From assembly GCF_026151205.1 (NCBI RefSeq), contig NC_087077.1:18026475-18090474 (forward strand): 64,000 nucleotides of DNA, read 5' to 3'. The first letter of the stretch is position 1. Each line of letters starts with the position of its first letter. The DNA is from Bolinopsis microptera (lineage: Eukaryota; Ctenophora; Tentaculata; Lobata; Bolinopsidae). The position numbers were made by a program, and so were the translations under genes. The notes under the pieces were generated by a model. It did no database searches, was not told where the DNA came from, and saw nothing but the letters and a program-made list of their open reading frames with translations. Below, piece by piece: positions 35,396 to 47,395 of the stretch.

Positions 35396-38252
35396 CATCA
35401 CGATTCCGAGGGTCGAGAGTTTATGTTTTACAGTAATTACGTTGGGGTCTATCTCCAGTGGGCCTGGGACACTTCTGGTAGAGATTTGATGTGTTTGCTC
35501 TCCGTAACACGGGAATTTTTTTTGCTAAATTCCAAAATGTTCAAATGCACGCTTCACTTCACCGTTTTAATTCTAATAGTTGTCATTTGTACATACTTCT
35601 ATTACTATAAAATATGCGCATAATTGGAAAGGTGCCAAGTTCAGCCACCCGACGCATCTGAAGCCTGATTACAAGGCAGCTGGCAGAGGGCCAGTAACGG
35701 GAATGTAGCCTGCCAAAATACCTGGTTATCCTCAGAAGTAGGCCCGGAGTCTGAGCTATTTGAATAAGTTGGTTACCTGTCCATAGCTCTGTCTCACTAT
35801 GCATACGGTTATTGTTAGTTTATATTCGCTTTTGATTATTATAATCAATGTATTACTTAACTATGTTGTTATAATGTTAAACTCACTAATAACGGTTGAC
35901 CTGGTGTAGCCGTTATATCATTTCATAACCACGCTGGTGGCCATAAAGTTAGTCCTTGTGTTTTGACTGTGTTTTGTAGATATATAATATGGATAAACTA
36001 TACCTGCATGAGCCAGAGAAAGGGCCCGTAGCAGGGTAAATTAATCAGGATGGCCCGGTACCCAAAATCCTGATTAACTAGTTTTGTGGATAGTGATGAT
36101 ATACAAAATCAGAATCCAGGGATAATGACTCTCCGTGGACAATGGACATGGCGAATATTAGCAAAGTGGTTTTGACCTTTCTGATTACTTGTTTCGAACA
36201 GATAGTTTGCTGATGAGAACCTAATCTTTGCCCACCCCCGTTTATGGTAGTACATCAGACCACTGCTGACTGCTTGCAATGGTTCAGACGTCACTACGGG
36301 GTAGCCTATACCTCATTAGTGATTATACCACACAACGAACTGAATTTCCAAACTTGCAATTCTGGAACATCGTTTGCATTGTTCAATTGGCTATCTGGAG
36401 GTATTTTGTCTAAGGTTATCTCAGATACCCTTATATTCCAATTGAACTTGTCTGCTGGTATTTCGTCTCTTTGATCATCATCCATTTGTTTGTACAATGC
36501 AGATTGTGCTGACAATTCAATCTACAATGCCAGAACAATATCCGGCTTGTGACTTTTAGTTTCCTATCCTGTTTAGTGACGGACCTAAGTCGGTACACGC
36601 TTCGTAGTGAATAGAGCGATCAAGGCTCCATTGTAGAACTTGTTTAGAGAATGGTCTTCTGCAGTAACTGGAAACTGGTGAGGGGTGATCTTAGGGTAGC
36701 GGGTAAATTGTCTTTGTTTTGTTCAGGTGACAGGATTAATTTGTTTTGACTGGTCTTAGCTGCTTTGAGATTTCATTGGTAGTTGCTTCAAGCTGGTAGG
36801 TAAATTGCAGAATTGTGCTAAAACAGAGTGGTGTTTTCTCTGGAACATTACCTTACCAGCTTTAAATTTACTTAAAATCCTCCCAATTTCCACTGCCCAG
36901 TGTTTCTTCTGAAATATTGAAATGTGACAAGCGTATTACGTAAAAGTGTGGTTATATGATTATGACATTACCGACTGAGTATTGTACTTAATATAATGGT
37001 TTTCAGTTAAAGATTTGCGTCTCGATCATTGATTTTGTGCTCCATTTTCTCAATTTCCTAGGAAAACACCATATTAGTCTGGGACCTCTGTTACCCCATT
37101 TTAACTTTCTTTACTCTCAACTCCCGAATATAATTTTGTTGCTACGTGAGTCAGGTCAGTAGGCCAGATATCAAGAGTATAGGACACAAGAGTATAGGAT
37201 CAAGAGTATAGGACACTAGTATAGGGCGTAGCACAAAATCTGCTGCTGAGTTGGCTGAGAATTGAGATATTTAAGGAAAATCTCTCAATTTTTGGTTCGT
37301 TTAAATCTGGGTGATTATTTGTCAAATCACTATGTTTTGTTTCAAATTTACACGTGAGTAGATCCACTGATCCAATGCTTCGAGCTAAGCTTTACCTCAA
37401 CCAGACTGTTGAAAACATCAAAAAACCCTTTTGTCTGGATGTTAAAGTGATTCATGTGATTCGCCCTCGTGTCCACCCTTTTAAGAAAGTACCGCCCTTT
37501 TGTCCTACGCCCTCGTGCCCTCTGCTATTGTGTCTACCGCCCTCGTGTCCGATTCCCATTCATTCCAATCGCTGAATTTATACCAATAGCAGGGTAAGCA
37601 CAGGGGTTCAATTCTCTATCTTTTAGTGGACACCTTGACCACAGCACCTACAAAGAAGAAAAAGACAATAAATGAGAAGCTAAGATGATGTAACCATATC
37701 CTGAAGGGCCTTGATGGCGAGTTCCCCGTTGACACTTATGATTTCTCCATTATCTTGAACGTCATTGATATATGTATGAGTCAAAATAAACTGGATCCAT
37801 GTTCTTGGCTCTTTGCCAAGGTCCATCCAGTCAGTGTTATCAGTGAACAGTACGTTCATGGTGGCTTGTAATCTGTCAGCTAATGTTAAATACCCGTTTA
37901 TGTGAATTTATCTTATTGTAACACAATTAAAGGAGTCGAAGCATGACGTCCCCAGACCAACAACATAACAAAGTTTCATTCATGAGCATTACAAGCAGGT
38001 TAGCAGGGGGTTCCTGCTTTGTTGTGGCAAACAAACCCGTTGCTAACTCCCCATAAACCCAGGATTGAACAAAGGCCATTATGCCATTAGAAAAAGGCGG
38101 CTATTAACCTCGGTTAGAGGGTCGGTAAGACCTTGAGAGAGCTGGATCTTTGGTTATTTCTAGAACACACTGTACGATCTAGTTGAGCTAGGCACAGTGA
38201 TTTCTTGGCGTGTTATTTTTGATATAACTCCAACTTATTTCTGCCTCCACAG
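35396..38252. other. non-coding sequence, probably intron
   Basis: A short tandem of CAAGAGTATAGGA(C) occurs at 37170-37225. A GCCCTCGTGTCC-like word recurs at 37460-37550. No gene supported. Confidence 0.4.
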
Positions 38253-38307
38253 CAGTGCCCAGAATGGTCTTTCCAACGAGGAGGGTACTTTGACTCCTTC
38301 TGCTAGT
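38253..38307 (+). CDS. candidate small internal exon, 55 bases
   Basis: A strong acceptor (TTATTTCTGCCTCCACAG) ends at 38252. The first base would complete a phase-2 codon, matching the donor phase of the 30.8-kb exon. The frame then reads SAQNGLSNEEGTLTPSAS and stays open for 16 more codons after the proposed donor GTAACA (38308). The donor is weak; if it is not used the exon would run to TAG near 38363 as a terminal exon. Composition is Ser/Thr/Glu-rich and protein-like. Confidence 0.4.
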
Positions 38308-38752
38308 GTAACAGACATAGTGGTCAAAAGCACAGTAGTTCCCGATTTAAAGTCACAATAGTTCCTGTTTCAGGGCACAAAAGTGCTAGCTTCCCATGTA
38401 AGGGCAGGTGATCACTGGATCAGACGACTCAATAGTTCCCATTTTTAGAATTATCGAATCGGAGCCAAAATTTGATCGTACTAAAAAAGCAATACAAGAG
38501 CTACCGTCGCATTCGTTATAATATTTTGAAAGTTGTTGCACCTCGATATTACATAAAAAGCTTAATTTTCCAAGGATTTGAGTCAAGCCGAATATCCGGC
38601 CGGAACCGGATTCAGCCGGATATCCGGTCGGTTCCTAGTCACTAGTCAGGTACACTGATTTTTACTTATTACATTTACATGAGTTGAAATCCAAATTTGA
38701 TGATTTTCACCTCAACTAGCAACCCAACTAAAATACTATCGACGGTAAAAGA

Positions 38753-38841
38753 ATGTTAGAGAAACGTAACGTTATTGATGTTCGGCGGAGGTCGGGCCAA
38801 CGCAGGAAGACTCATCCCCGTCTACAACCAGCGTACCAGCT
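38753..38841 (+). CDS. candidate alternative first exon, 29 codons, phase 2 donor
   Basis: ATG 38753 is preceded in frame by TAA at 38729, and the frame ends two bases into a codon at a consensus donor GTGAGT (38842). The peptide is very basic (RRRSGQRRKTHPR). No domain is recognised; the stretch resembles a short isoform-specific N-terminus. It shares its donor phase with five other candidates in the window. The transcription start cannot be read. Confidence 0.6.
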
Positions 38842-39150
38842 GTGAGTAATCTTATTCGTCATTTAACCAGCAATTAGCAATAATACGATATCATTACTTA
38901 TATATATTTTATTAAAGAATTAAGATGTTCGGTTCAATAATTGAGAGATGATACTTCTTTACTTGTTCTGTAATTTAACCCAGTTTTATTTTCTGGTTTA
39001 ACCAAATAAAAATAAGTGCGTTAGTGCAGGATGATATTAAACGATAATCTCTTACATTTTACAGTTTCGTTCAGTTTTGAAGCGTGGTTTTGAAACCAAT
39101 CATCCATTTTTTGAGAAATTTTGAATATAATTTGAACATTTGAAGAGGTC

Positions 39151-39158
39151 ATTGAAAT
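39151..39158. other. 8-bp target-site duplication ATTGAAAT, left
   Basis: Repeated exactly at 39667-39674 across the hAT-type element. Confidence 0.9.
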
Positions 39159-39666
39159 CAAGGTTGTTAAATACGTATTAGGAGGGAATACGTATTGGAA
39201 TACGAATACGTATTAATCCTCGAAAATTGACGTATTACGACGTATTCTTTATTCAAAAAATTCAAAAATTCAAATATGTTGAGGGGACTGAGCTTTAGAA
39301 AATGGTCTTAAACTTTGATAATTGCGAGATCGTTTTAGGAAACGAAATCAGAAATCATTAAATATGTATTAATATGTAATTGATAATTTCGCAAAAATGT
39401 TAGCTTATTATCCATGAAATTTGATTACAAATTTAAGTTATCATGTATAACTGCACTCCTTTAATGCATGATCAATGATGAGGGTGGCGCGCAGCTGTAA
39501 TGTTTAATTTTGACAAATCAGCGTATTACGGCGTATTATGGCGTATTCGTGGACGTATTTAACAATCCATGGAAATTACCGTATTCCGGCGTATTACGAC
39601 GTATTCTTTATTAGAACCGAATACGTCGTATTCTTTCACGAAAATTTGACGTATTTAACAACCTTG
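39159..39666. mobile_element. 508-bp hAT-type MITE
   Basis: Terminal inverted repeats start CAAGGTTGTTAAATACGT and end in the exact inverse. Flanking 8-bp duplications (ATTGAAAT) are the hAT signature. Both subterminal regions are packed with (G/A)CGTATTACG and CGTATTC words in both orientations, typical of transposase-binding repeats. No transposase is present, so movement would depend on an autonomous relative elsewhere. Confidence 0.92.
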
Positions 39667-39674
39667 ATTGAAAT

Positions 39675-40046
39675 TGAGTTCATTGAGAGGCCGTTACGCT
39701 CGTTCCGTCTCGTTATTTAACTCTCAAGTCTCGAACGGTTTTCCGTTAATTTCATCATTCAGCTAAATGTAAAAAATCCAAGCGAAATTTGTGGTAGTGA
39801 AGAATGAATTCACGCCCATCCAAATGGTTAGGTAAAGGTAACTCAGTAAGTGTAGTAATTATGTAACTCAGTAAGTGCAGCGACATGAAACTATTTAATT
39901 GTTTGACTTTCCCCTCGTAATTAGGATATGTTTCAGCGAAGACGTCATGCAATATTTTGGTAACTTTTAATTGAAGATTTCTCGGCAACCTGTTGACCGA
40001 TTGATTTCTGGGAAAATGACTTCTCAATCGTAGCCCTATCTATTAC
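39675..40046. other. non-coding spacer
   Basis: A direct repeat GTAACTCAGTAAGTG(T/C)AG occurs at about 39837 and 39863. No gene. Confidence 0.4.
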
Positions 40047-40338
40047 AAAAGTAAATTCCCTTAATTGACCAAAACAACATTATCTCTCCAGTTACCTGGA
40101 GGGACCCGAAAGTAAACTCCCTTAATTTATCAGAACAATATTATCTCTCCAGGTACCTGGAGGGACCCGAAAGTAAACTCCCTTATACATGTTATATGTT
40201 ATAATTAATCAGAACAATATTATCTCTCCAGGTACCTGGAGGTACCCGAAAGTAAACTCCCTTATACATGTAATATGTTATAATTAATCAGAACAATATT
40301 ATCTCTCCAGTCTCCCTGGAGGTGCCCGAAAGTCAATC
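40047..40338. repeat. 4-unit minisatellite centred on a CCAGGTACCTGG palindrome
   Basis: Four units of about 60-90 bp run from AAAGTAAACTCCCTTA to ATTATCTCTCCAGG and ACCTGGAGG.ACCCG. Units 3 and 4 carry an added TACATGT(T/A)ATATGTTATAA segment. The centre CTCCAGGTACCTGGAG is a 16-bp perfect palindrome, best preserved in the middle units. Confidence 0.9.
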
Positions 40339-41501
40339 CTGCAGAACTAAATTATCCGACCACGTGACCCCCTGAAATTACTTCAAATTATCGCGTTCAG
40401 CAGTATACAGTGGAACGTACAGTGGAATGTGTGATTTCATACTTCTGTTCTGTGTGACTGCTGCTTATTTCATCCTTCGTGTCACACGCACTCACAATAT
40501 TCTTCTGCCTTGAGAGTTTCTTAATGATATTTACGATTTAAATTATCTTAGAAATATTGCTTTTGACAGAGCAAATCGCAGAATACAAGCCTTATGATTC
40601 TGATTTTTTAGAGAAAGATTAATAGATAGCAGCGTTGTGTTTACACTATCTGTTATTTAGAACTTAAGTATACGAGAGTTTTCTGAAAATAGAAACCAGA
40701 TTGCACCGGGGGAAATATGAAATGCCCTCTGATGTGTCCCCTAATGTCACATGATATGCCATGAAGTTGAGACCGGTGTGAATCGCGGCTGGATTATCCA
40801 GAAGTACCGCCGGCGAATTCATAACTGCTATTTCACGGTCGTTGAGTCATATTGAATTAATTACCAAGGTTTCCAGGGCAACCGTTATTTACATCATCAT
40901 AGTTGTACCTGATTTTATTTCATCACCCAAATTGAATAACAAACTTTTAATCGATTGCTGCAATTTATTGTAATTATTGCCAACATTCACCGCATCTTTA
41001 TCTGGAATGGCCAGTTTTAGTTTAGTTTTCCTTGTACTAATCTGTTAACAGGTGTGAACACTTGACTACATCTCCAAGAATGGCCTGCGTCTTACAGTGG
41101 AATATTTTTGCGAATATTTGTAATATTTTTGTGGACATATTTGCGGAGTAATACGGTATTTTTCGACATAAAATGTTCAATAATTGCCTTATTTCTTCAT
41201 TTCAAAGTCAGAGAAGATCAAAAAAATTTGTAGCTGTTTCTGTTAACTGTTGTTTAAGTTGCTATGTTGAAGCTTGTGTTTATAATTACTATAGTGGATC
41301 ACGAAAAGGGAGAATCATTCTTTTTATAGTTTATTATACGGTATTTGGGCTATGTTTAGAGTTTTGTGACTGGCTTCCCTTTCTCTGACATCTTTACTGT
41401 CGATGTAAAACAACGCATTACTCAGCATGATTACAATTCCCCCTAGCTTTAGTTATTCCCTACTTACACTATATCCAACGAGTATAATTATTGCTTTTTA
41501 G
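40339..41501. other. non-coding sequence
   Basis: No gene or repeat recognised apart from scattered AT-rich words. Confidence 0.4.
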
Positions 41502-41589
41502 ATGGTATCTCAAGATGATCCACTTATGGAATCTCGACGTTTAGTTTCGGCTTCTGACGGCTATCAACAGGAGTATCACCTAAATAAAT
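41502..41589 (+). CDS. weak candidate exon, 29 codons
   Basis: Acceptor ATTATTGCTTTTTAG ends at 41501. Only one of three frames is open, reading MVSQDDPLMESRRLVSASDG and on, and a weak donor GTAACA starts at 41590 in phase 1. Composition is polar and contains a further SRRLVS motif. The phase does not fit the phase-2 group. Confidence 0.3.
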
Positions 41590-42952
41590 GTAACATATTT
41601 ATAGTTAAGATTTATAGTTAAGTGTTGTAATTAGTTTAAAATCAATACTTTCCAGACACCACCAATCTAACCCTGGGCTGCTCAATTCGGCCGGATTTCC
41701 TGTCATCTTGTCATTACTCTCTCGATCCTATTGTGTGTTGTTTCTTTGCTAGCAACTATTGTACTATTAACCTCGCCGCCGTGCTAGTCACCGAATTAAG
41801 ATAATATCATGATAAGGAAATATATCCTATTCAGTATTTAGACGACTGCCGAGCACCTTGATGCTTTTTATCTACTTCTTGACATTATTGTTTGTACGAG
41901 TTGGCCAGGAATATCTTTAAATCCTCTACAATTTGGCAACAACCCAATTTCCACCTCATCTGATCAGATCTCATATTGAGTACGGTAACCTGATATCCTT
42001 AGAACGATGGTATACATGTATACACTATATACCATCATCTGGTTTGGGAACGCAATTCCAAATTGTTGAGATGATTTGACCAGTACCACAAGGCTCTCGA
42101 GCTCCGGTTCAAATTAAATGAGAATAAATCGCTGTCAACCATGTTTAGTAGTTGCTGGTGTGTTCGTCTTAGTTTTAGAGCAACGAGTGAACTCATGTCA
42201 TGTGAAGATTTCTGATTAGTTTGTGACTTTTAAAATGTCTGGTGAAACAGCATAATCCTGATCTAGAATCGTATTATAGTGCACATGAGTTACCCATCAT
42301 TGCTGTGCGTTATTGATGCGTATCCCTGTTGTATCTTTGCTGTGACACAGTGTTACTGCTGTATCCATGGACCCTGTTGTGACACTAATTGTGACACTAA
42401 TTGTGACACTGCTTTGTTATTGCTGTGTGTCACTGCTGTTGTGTCACTTCCTCCCACGAGGAAAGTTGTTTGCCTCCCACGAAATGTTGAAGGATCTCCC
42501 CTCCTGCCTCCATAATGAATTAAACATGATTTGATTGCGCTTCATCCACTCATTATGAACGGGGGAGTCTCGAGAGAAATGTTTCTCTCTTTGAGCCTCG
42601 CCGATCTCATGCTGTTAACAATTTTTGAAGTTTTCCGGTCTTAAGCAATGTATGCTTTTTAGTTTAAGTATCATGACGGATTATCCAAACTTGTGTCCTA
42701 TCTATCTGTGAACTTTAGTGCTCAGCATGACATAACAGAGAAGGGCTGTTTGGAGTGTTTACTTACTACATTGCCACTAAACTTTTAAGTCATCTTGATT
42801 GTCATCCTCATTTTACAGGGGTAGTCTCGTCGCTCTTTTCATGCCTCTCAGTTGTTAGCTGTTTCATTACTTCAATAACAACCACCAAGTATTGGCATTG
42901 TTAGGCACACTGGTTGTTGGGTTCTGTCTAATAACTCCGTCATTGTTTGTGG
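41590..42952. other. non-coding sequence
   Basis: Three TGTGACACTAAT(T)-like words occur at 42372-42405. No gene supported. Confidence 0.4.
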
Positions 42953-42988
42953 TGACGTCACCGCAATGACGTCACCGCAATGACGTCA
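42953..42988. promoter_or_regulatory. three perfect cAMP-response-element palindromes in tandem
   Basis: TGACGTCA at 42953-42960, 42967-42974 and 42981-42988, exactly 14 bp apart as a TGACGTCACCGCAA repeat. This octamer is the binding site of CREB/ATF bZIP factors. The cluster is 2.4 kb upstream of the candidate exon at 45.35 kb. Function is inferred; a tandem duplication of one site is also possible. Confidence 0.6.
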
Positions 42989-45353
42989 TCGCACGATTTG
43001 GCACACGCTCACAGGGGACACGTGTCAAGAAACCACCCTACCGTGACTGCTCCAGTTTAAAAGAGAGTCAGAAATTTGTTTTACCTTGTCAAGTTCTCAG
43101 CGGCTTCTTAATACACAATGAAGCCACAGCTGTTACATAAATTATTTCACCCAGCTTTATAAATGTTAAACTAAAATGTACCGTCCAGTCTAGATCACGG
43201 GATTATGGAGCACTTTTAGTTGCGCCCTCCTTTAAGTAAAACATCTGTTGTACTGAGCCCCTCCATCTACAGCAGCTGTATCTAATATCTATATATATAG
43301 TATACACGATAAGTTATTAACATTATCACTTTATTATATAATGGTAACTATTTAGCTCACTTTTTGGGAGGCTTGTTGAGGTTAAGTTCAATGTCACACT
43401 CTCTCTCGATTGTTCGAGTTTTATTAATGTTAAGTTATGAAAGTGCCCCGTGCTACTATGAGTTCCATGCGACTAAGCTACTTTCCGTTGTGTGAATTCA
43501 AGTATGTAACGTTTTTAACACGTTTAAGTGCTGGTTTGGTCAGTCCACAGCTGTTGTGAAATACAGGTGTGGTCAATCTCTACGTGACGTCATAGTCTGG
43601 ACTATGAAGTCACGTGGTTATTATAATCACGTGACTCATTTGAATTTTCTGAGCTCTCGCTTTTGGGGCTATTGTACACTAATCAATACGTCTGTGAAAT
43701 TGCATATTTTGTTGTGGAATAATCAAATCTTTAGGATTAGCTTACCTGGTATTCTCCGAGCTCATGCTGAGTACATTTATTCATTCTACGCAGTTATTTC
43801 TCAATTAGTATGGGACTTGATATGTTATCATTGCGCATGTTACCAATATCTAATTCTCATCTTGGTATATGCTCAGTTTGTTGCCTCACAATTTTCTGTT
43901 TTTAATTGTTTCACCAATTTTCTGGTGTGTATTTTTATTGTCAATTTCATCACATGGAGCTCTTGAATGGTTTTGAAGTTTAAGATCATTATACCTTTAT
44001 GGTGCAGTATGATACCAATTAGCATACAATTATGCAATTACATCCGATTGTTTGAGGGCTGTCCTACATCCGTGCCTTTTTCACTATATTTCCGTGATTT
44101 CCGCACGTGCAAAATCCACCATTCTCTCTGTCTAGACTCTGGTCCGCATCTTTGATGTACATAATTAAAAAGTGTGTTTGTTTAAAATAACCCGGTGGGA
44201 CATCAATGCCCGCAATCATCAACATCAGAAATACATTGCCTTTATAGTGGTGTAACGCTGCATACAACGCTGCAAGAATTTCTGTAAAACTAGCCCGACT
44301 TTATTTTTGGGGTGACATTTGAGAACAGTCATGACGATTGTAAGTACAATTTGCACGTTCACTCATCTCAACTCAAGATTTGGCCATCGAGAATAGCTGC
44401 ACACTGCAAAGTCTGCAATTCTGCAAGTTAAAGTTGTGACCTTTTGAAAATAGTGACGCCTGTCTTCTTCCTATTCATATTCGCTCGCTCTTTTAAACTC
44501 TATTTAATCATTTGAATAAGCCTTAAGAACTTTTCTATGATTGTGACTGTAAGGGGGTCCAGTCTTTACAGCGGTAGATTTGTCGGCGCAAATAATTAGG
44601 GCTACACTTAGCTACTTAGGTTTGGGTATGATCAGTTTCTCTCAATCTAAACCTTACCCTTATTTTTTTGCCCCGACAAATGTCCCTCATCCCGGACCCA
44701 CTTTACCCACTTTACGCACAACCTGGATATTTTCTCAGCTGAATTAAAACTACCTGCACTGTTCTGCATGCTTGGAACCCCAAGCAGTTGAGGGTGGGGC
44801 TGCTGAGCTTTTCTTATCTAGATTTACTAAAAGCGTTCTATTTCTTAATTCATCAAAGTGGTGCAAGCGTAACAATATAGAGCTGTTCGGCCGAGTTCGG
44901 GCATCAACTGTGACAATTTATAGTCTACGGACTTGTTTCTATCTGCAAAGTGCCTACCTCAGCTCCATTTAAACACCTTAGAAGTTAAATGTAGGCATAA
45001 TTTAAACATAAAGTTGCATTCACAATAACTTTAGACCTTTCGTCACCATCGTAAAGTGGTTAGTGGTGATATTTGGGCAACGGATTCGGCGATGTTGATC
45101 AAACTTATTCGTGCACAGTGCACTTCTGCAAATATTTGTATGTCATTAAACTGTTAAACGTTGTCTAAACAAACACATTATTTTGTATTACATTGTTTGT
45201 CGTTGTCACTTTCTCTGATCTGCCACTTTCTCTGACAGACCCGCTCTTAATGTTTTAATCTCCAGAGTTCTAATCACTCTCTCTGGCTCAACTTTACTGA
45301 AATTCACATTCAAATTTTATCATACCATCTTTTTACCTAAATCGCTAATCCAG
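42989..45353. other. non-coding sequence with two E-box/CRE palindromes
   Basis: At about 43582-43637 an imperfect 34-bp palindrome (ACGTGACGTCATAGTC / GACTATGAAGTCACGT) is followed by GTCACGTGGTTATTATAATCACGTGAC-like symmetry. The ATG-started frame at 43556-43966 is hydrophobic and overlaps these; it has no splice or family support. Confidence 0.4.
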
Positions 45354-45552
45354 CTGCCCACCTTAAAGCAAAAAGAAACAAAAGAACGCTGCCCTCGTTT
45401 ACCAGTTCACCGAGTGTGGTAAGCAGTGGTGGTGGGATGTCAGTGTTTGACGAGGTAGAGTTGTTAGGTGACCACTGTTTCAACTCTGCAACCCCCACTC
45501 CTGATGATGTCTTCTATCAGCACGCTGACCCCCTCAATACTTGTCACTTCAC
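45354..45552 (+). CDS. candidate exon, probably alternative first exon, phase 2 donor
   Basis: Acceptor-like TCGCTAATCCAG ends at 45353 and a consensus donor GTGAGT starts at 45553. One frame is open throughout: a basic Ser-rich part, then an in-frame ATG at 45437 opening MSVFDEVELLGDHCFNSATP and an acidic, aromatic stretch. From that ATG there are 38 codons plus two bases. If the ATG is the start, the upstream part is leader; otherwise this is an internal exon of 199 bases. No domain is recognised. Three CRE palindromes lie 2.4 kb upstream. Confidence 0.6.
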
Positions 45553-46334
45553 GTGAGTATATTATCTTTCAGCCAGACTTTTCAGGGTCTTATTAGGGAC
45601 TTTTCAGGGTCTTACTACTTAGGGACTCGTAAATTTCAGGGTCTTAATTTGAAAAGACGGTGCTATAATGATTGATTTAATACTGCGGGTTAGCCATCAT
45701 AGTGCATCTAAAATAAGTGATTAGATGTTGATGTAAGTTATAGAGTAAAACTATTAACGGCTTTATATTATATTTCTGACGACACCACCGGGTTACCTCC
45801 GAGAGTCGCGCAGTTGGATGCCCATCATTAAACCAAGCGGTAGTGGCTAAATGTTTCTGCACCAGGCCGGTCATGCAGCTGTCTTAGGCAGCTCAGACAT
45901 TAATTAATTATAATATCATTAAATTACATTATATATATTATATATTATATTATGTAGGAAACCGTCCAGGATAGTTATATAGTTTGCCGTGCAGCGAAGC
46001 CACGCGCGAAGAAAGTCTAGTACATGGTAATCGTTGCTATGGTGATCGTTGGTAATCGTTGCTATGATGATCGTTGCAGGCGTTCGAGACGTATTTGTTC
46101 TTACTACTACTACTAGCAATTTACTAAGATTGATAAACTAATTTATATTTATATAAATTAGATTTATAAATCTTTAATTCTAGACCTGAGGATATTAAAG
46201 TTGCTTTTTTGATCTTTGAAACTACAGGGTCATAAATGGTTATATACACTAAATTAAAGTTCAATAACGTCGACTGCTGCAGTGCGTAGTGCGTTTTATA
46301 ACATTATTACCATATTCTAAATTCTTGAGAAATG

Positions 46335-47124
46335 TTTTATAATTGTGATCAAATGTTAAAGTTCGATTGCAAAATTAATTCGTTGGTTCTCGCGTTTTAT
46401 CCACAGTGAACTCGTCTGTGGTATTTCACAAAAATAATTCATTCGCAAAAATAGGGATGTAAATGAAACATATCTACGTATCTTATTAGCTTATTGAATT
46501 ATTGATAATATTGGATTATGATATCGGTTTATGATCATTTCGCTTTACCTTGTGTCAACAGCTTTTTTATTTGTCTAATACATTTTTTCGTATTGAATCT
46601 CCGTTATCTTTATTCTTGTAGTTTTTTTTGCGCTGCTGACATCACATGTTATGTTAGTTGTCAATTACTACACCGCATAACACACCGCTAAGTTGATATT
46701 GTTTGTTTTTTCATAATTCAAGTGTTACACTGTTAATTATATTTATAATATATATATTTTTATTCAGCCACAACTGTCAGTAAAACAACGCCTTGACTTC
46801 AAATGTCGGTAAAATGTACCTTTACAGTCATCCTCAATAAATGTATTTAATTGTAGTTGTGAAAATAGTTTAAAACTATTTAGTTATAAAATATATATTG
46901 CTTTCATCAATATATATATATTAATAAAATGATGCAAAGAACTATTTCGAAGATCTAATCAACACCGACTTTTAATGTGTAGGAGTACAGCAACAAAATA
47001 TATATATGTATATCCATAGTCACATTGTTTCGTCCTATTAGGACTCATCAGTATGGCTCAAATCATCAGGGTTGGTTTTGCCGATGGCGGGTATCGACCC
47101 AGCAACCTTGCGATTACTGGCTCG
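46335..47124. repeat. segment A, first copy, of a partial tandem duplication
   Basis: About 97% or more identical by eye to 48759-49528 over nearly 0.8 kb; the main difference is a roughly 20-bp loss in a TA-rich run near 46900. It ends inside the retrozyme-like element at GGCTCG. Contents are AT-rich non-coding sequence plus the minus-strand ribozyme at 47014-47056. Confidence 0.92.
47014..47056 (-). ncRNA. hammerhead ribozyme, cleavage triplet lost (copy 1)
   Basis: On the minus strand: stem I CCAUA/UAUGG, core CUGAUGA, stem II GUCC/GGAC with UAAUA loop, then GAAA. Where the active copy has GUC at the cleavage site this copy has GAC, so the A15.1-U16.1 pair is gone, and one stem III pair is also changed. 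It is expected to be inactive or very weak. Confidence 0.82.
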
Positions 47125-47295
47125 GCGCCACACCACTGGGCCGCCAAGCCCTTAATGATGAGGGAGTTACAGAGGTACCTCACTGCTCTACAAACTCATT
47201 ACAAGTTAGGAGCTTTGCATTTAAGCTGAGCGGTAGATCTATTCATTCCCTAGAGTGCTCAAGCTTAGAAAAATAGGCGAGCATATTTATCCATA
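47014..47295 (-). mobile_element. retrozyme-like SINE monomer (277 bp) bounded by hammerhead ribozymes
   Basis: Between the cleavage positions of the ribozymes at 47.3 and 47.0 kb lies one 277-bp unit. On the minus strand it holds an A-box-like GGCCCAGTGG (47133-47142) and a B-box-like GGGTCGATACC (47090-47100, one mismatch to GGTTCRANNCC), so Pol III transcription is plausible. A second, 5'-truncated unit continues to about 47395, where it meets a TA repeat. The layout (tandem units, one type I hammerhead each, no coding) is that of animal retrozymes and of the schistosome Sm-alpha SINE. No target duplication is resolved. Confidence 0.8.
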
Positions 47296-47333
47296 GACAC
47301 AGTGTTTCGTCCTATTAGGACTCATCAGTATGG
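47291..47333 (-). ncRNA. hammerhead ribozyme, type I, apparently intact (copy 2)
   Basis: Minus strand, 5' to 3': stem I CCAUA (47333-47329), core CUGAUGA (47328-47322), stem II GUCC-UAAUA-GGAC (47321-47309), GAA (47308-47306), stem III ACAC-U-GUGU (47305-47297), C17 (47296), then stem I UAUGG (47295-47291). The cleavage triplet is GUC and the cut falls between 47296 and 47295. All conserved core positions are present. The short stem III is typical of retrotransposon hammerheads, which often work best as dimers. Confidence 0.9.
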
Positions 47334-47395
47334 CTCAAATCATCAGGGTTGGTTTTGCCGATGGCGGGTATCGATCCAGCAACCTGCTTATATAT

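Noticed and set aside
43556-43966. 136-codon frame on the + strand
   Set aside because: Hydrophobic random-like composition, no splice context, no domain, and it overlaps palindromic regulatory-looking DNA.
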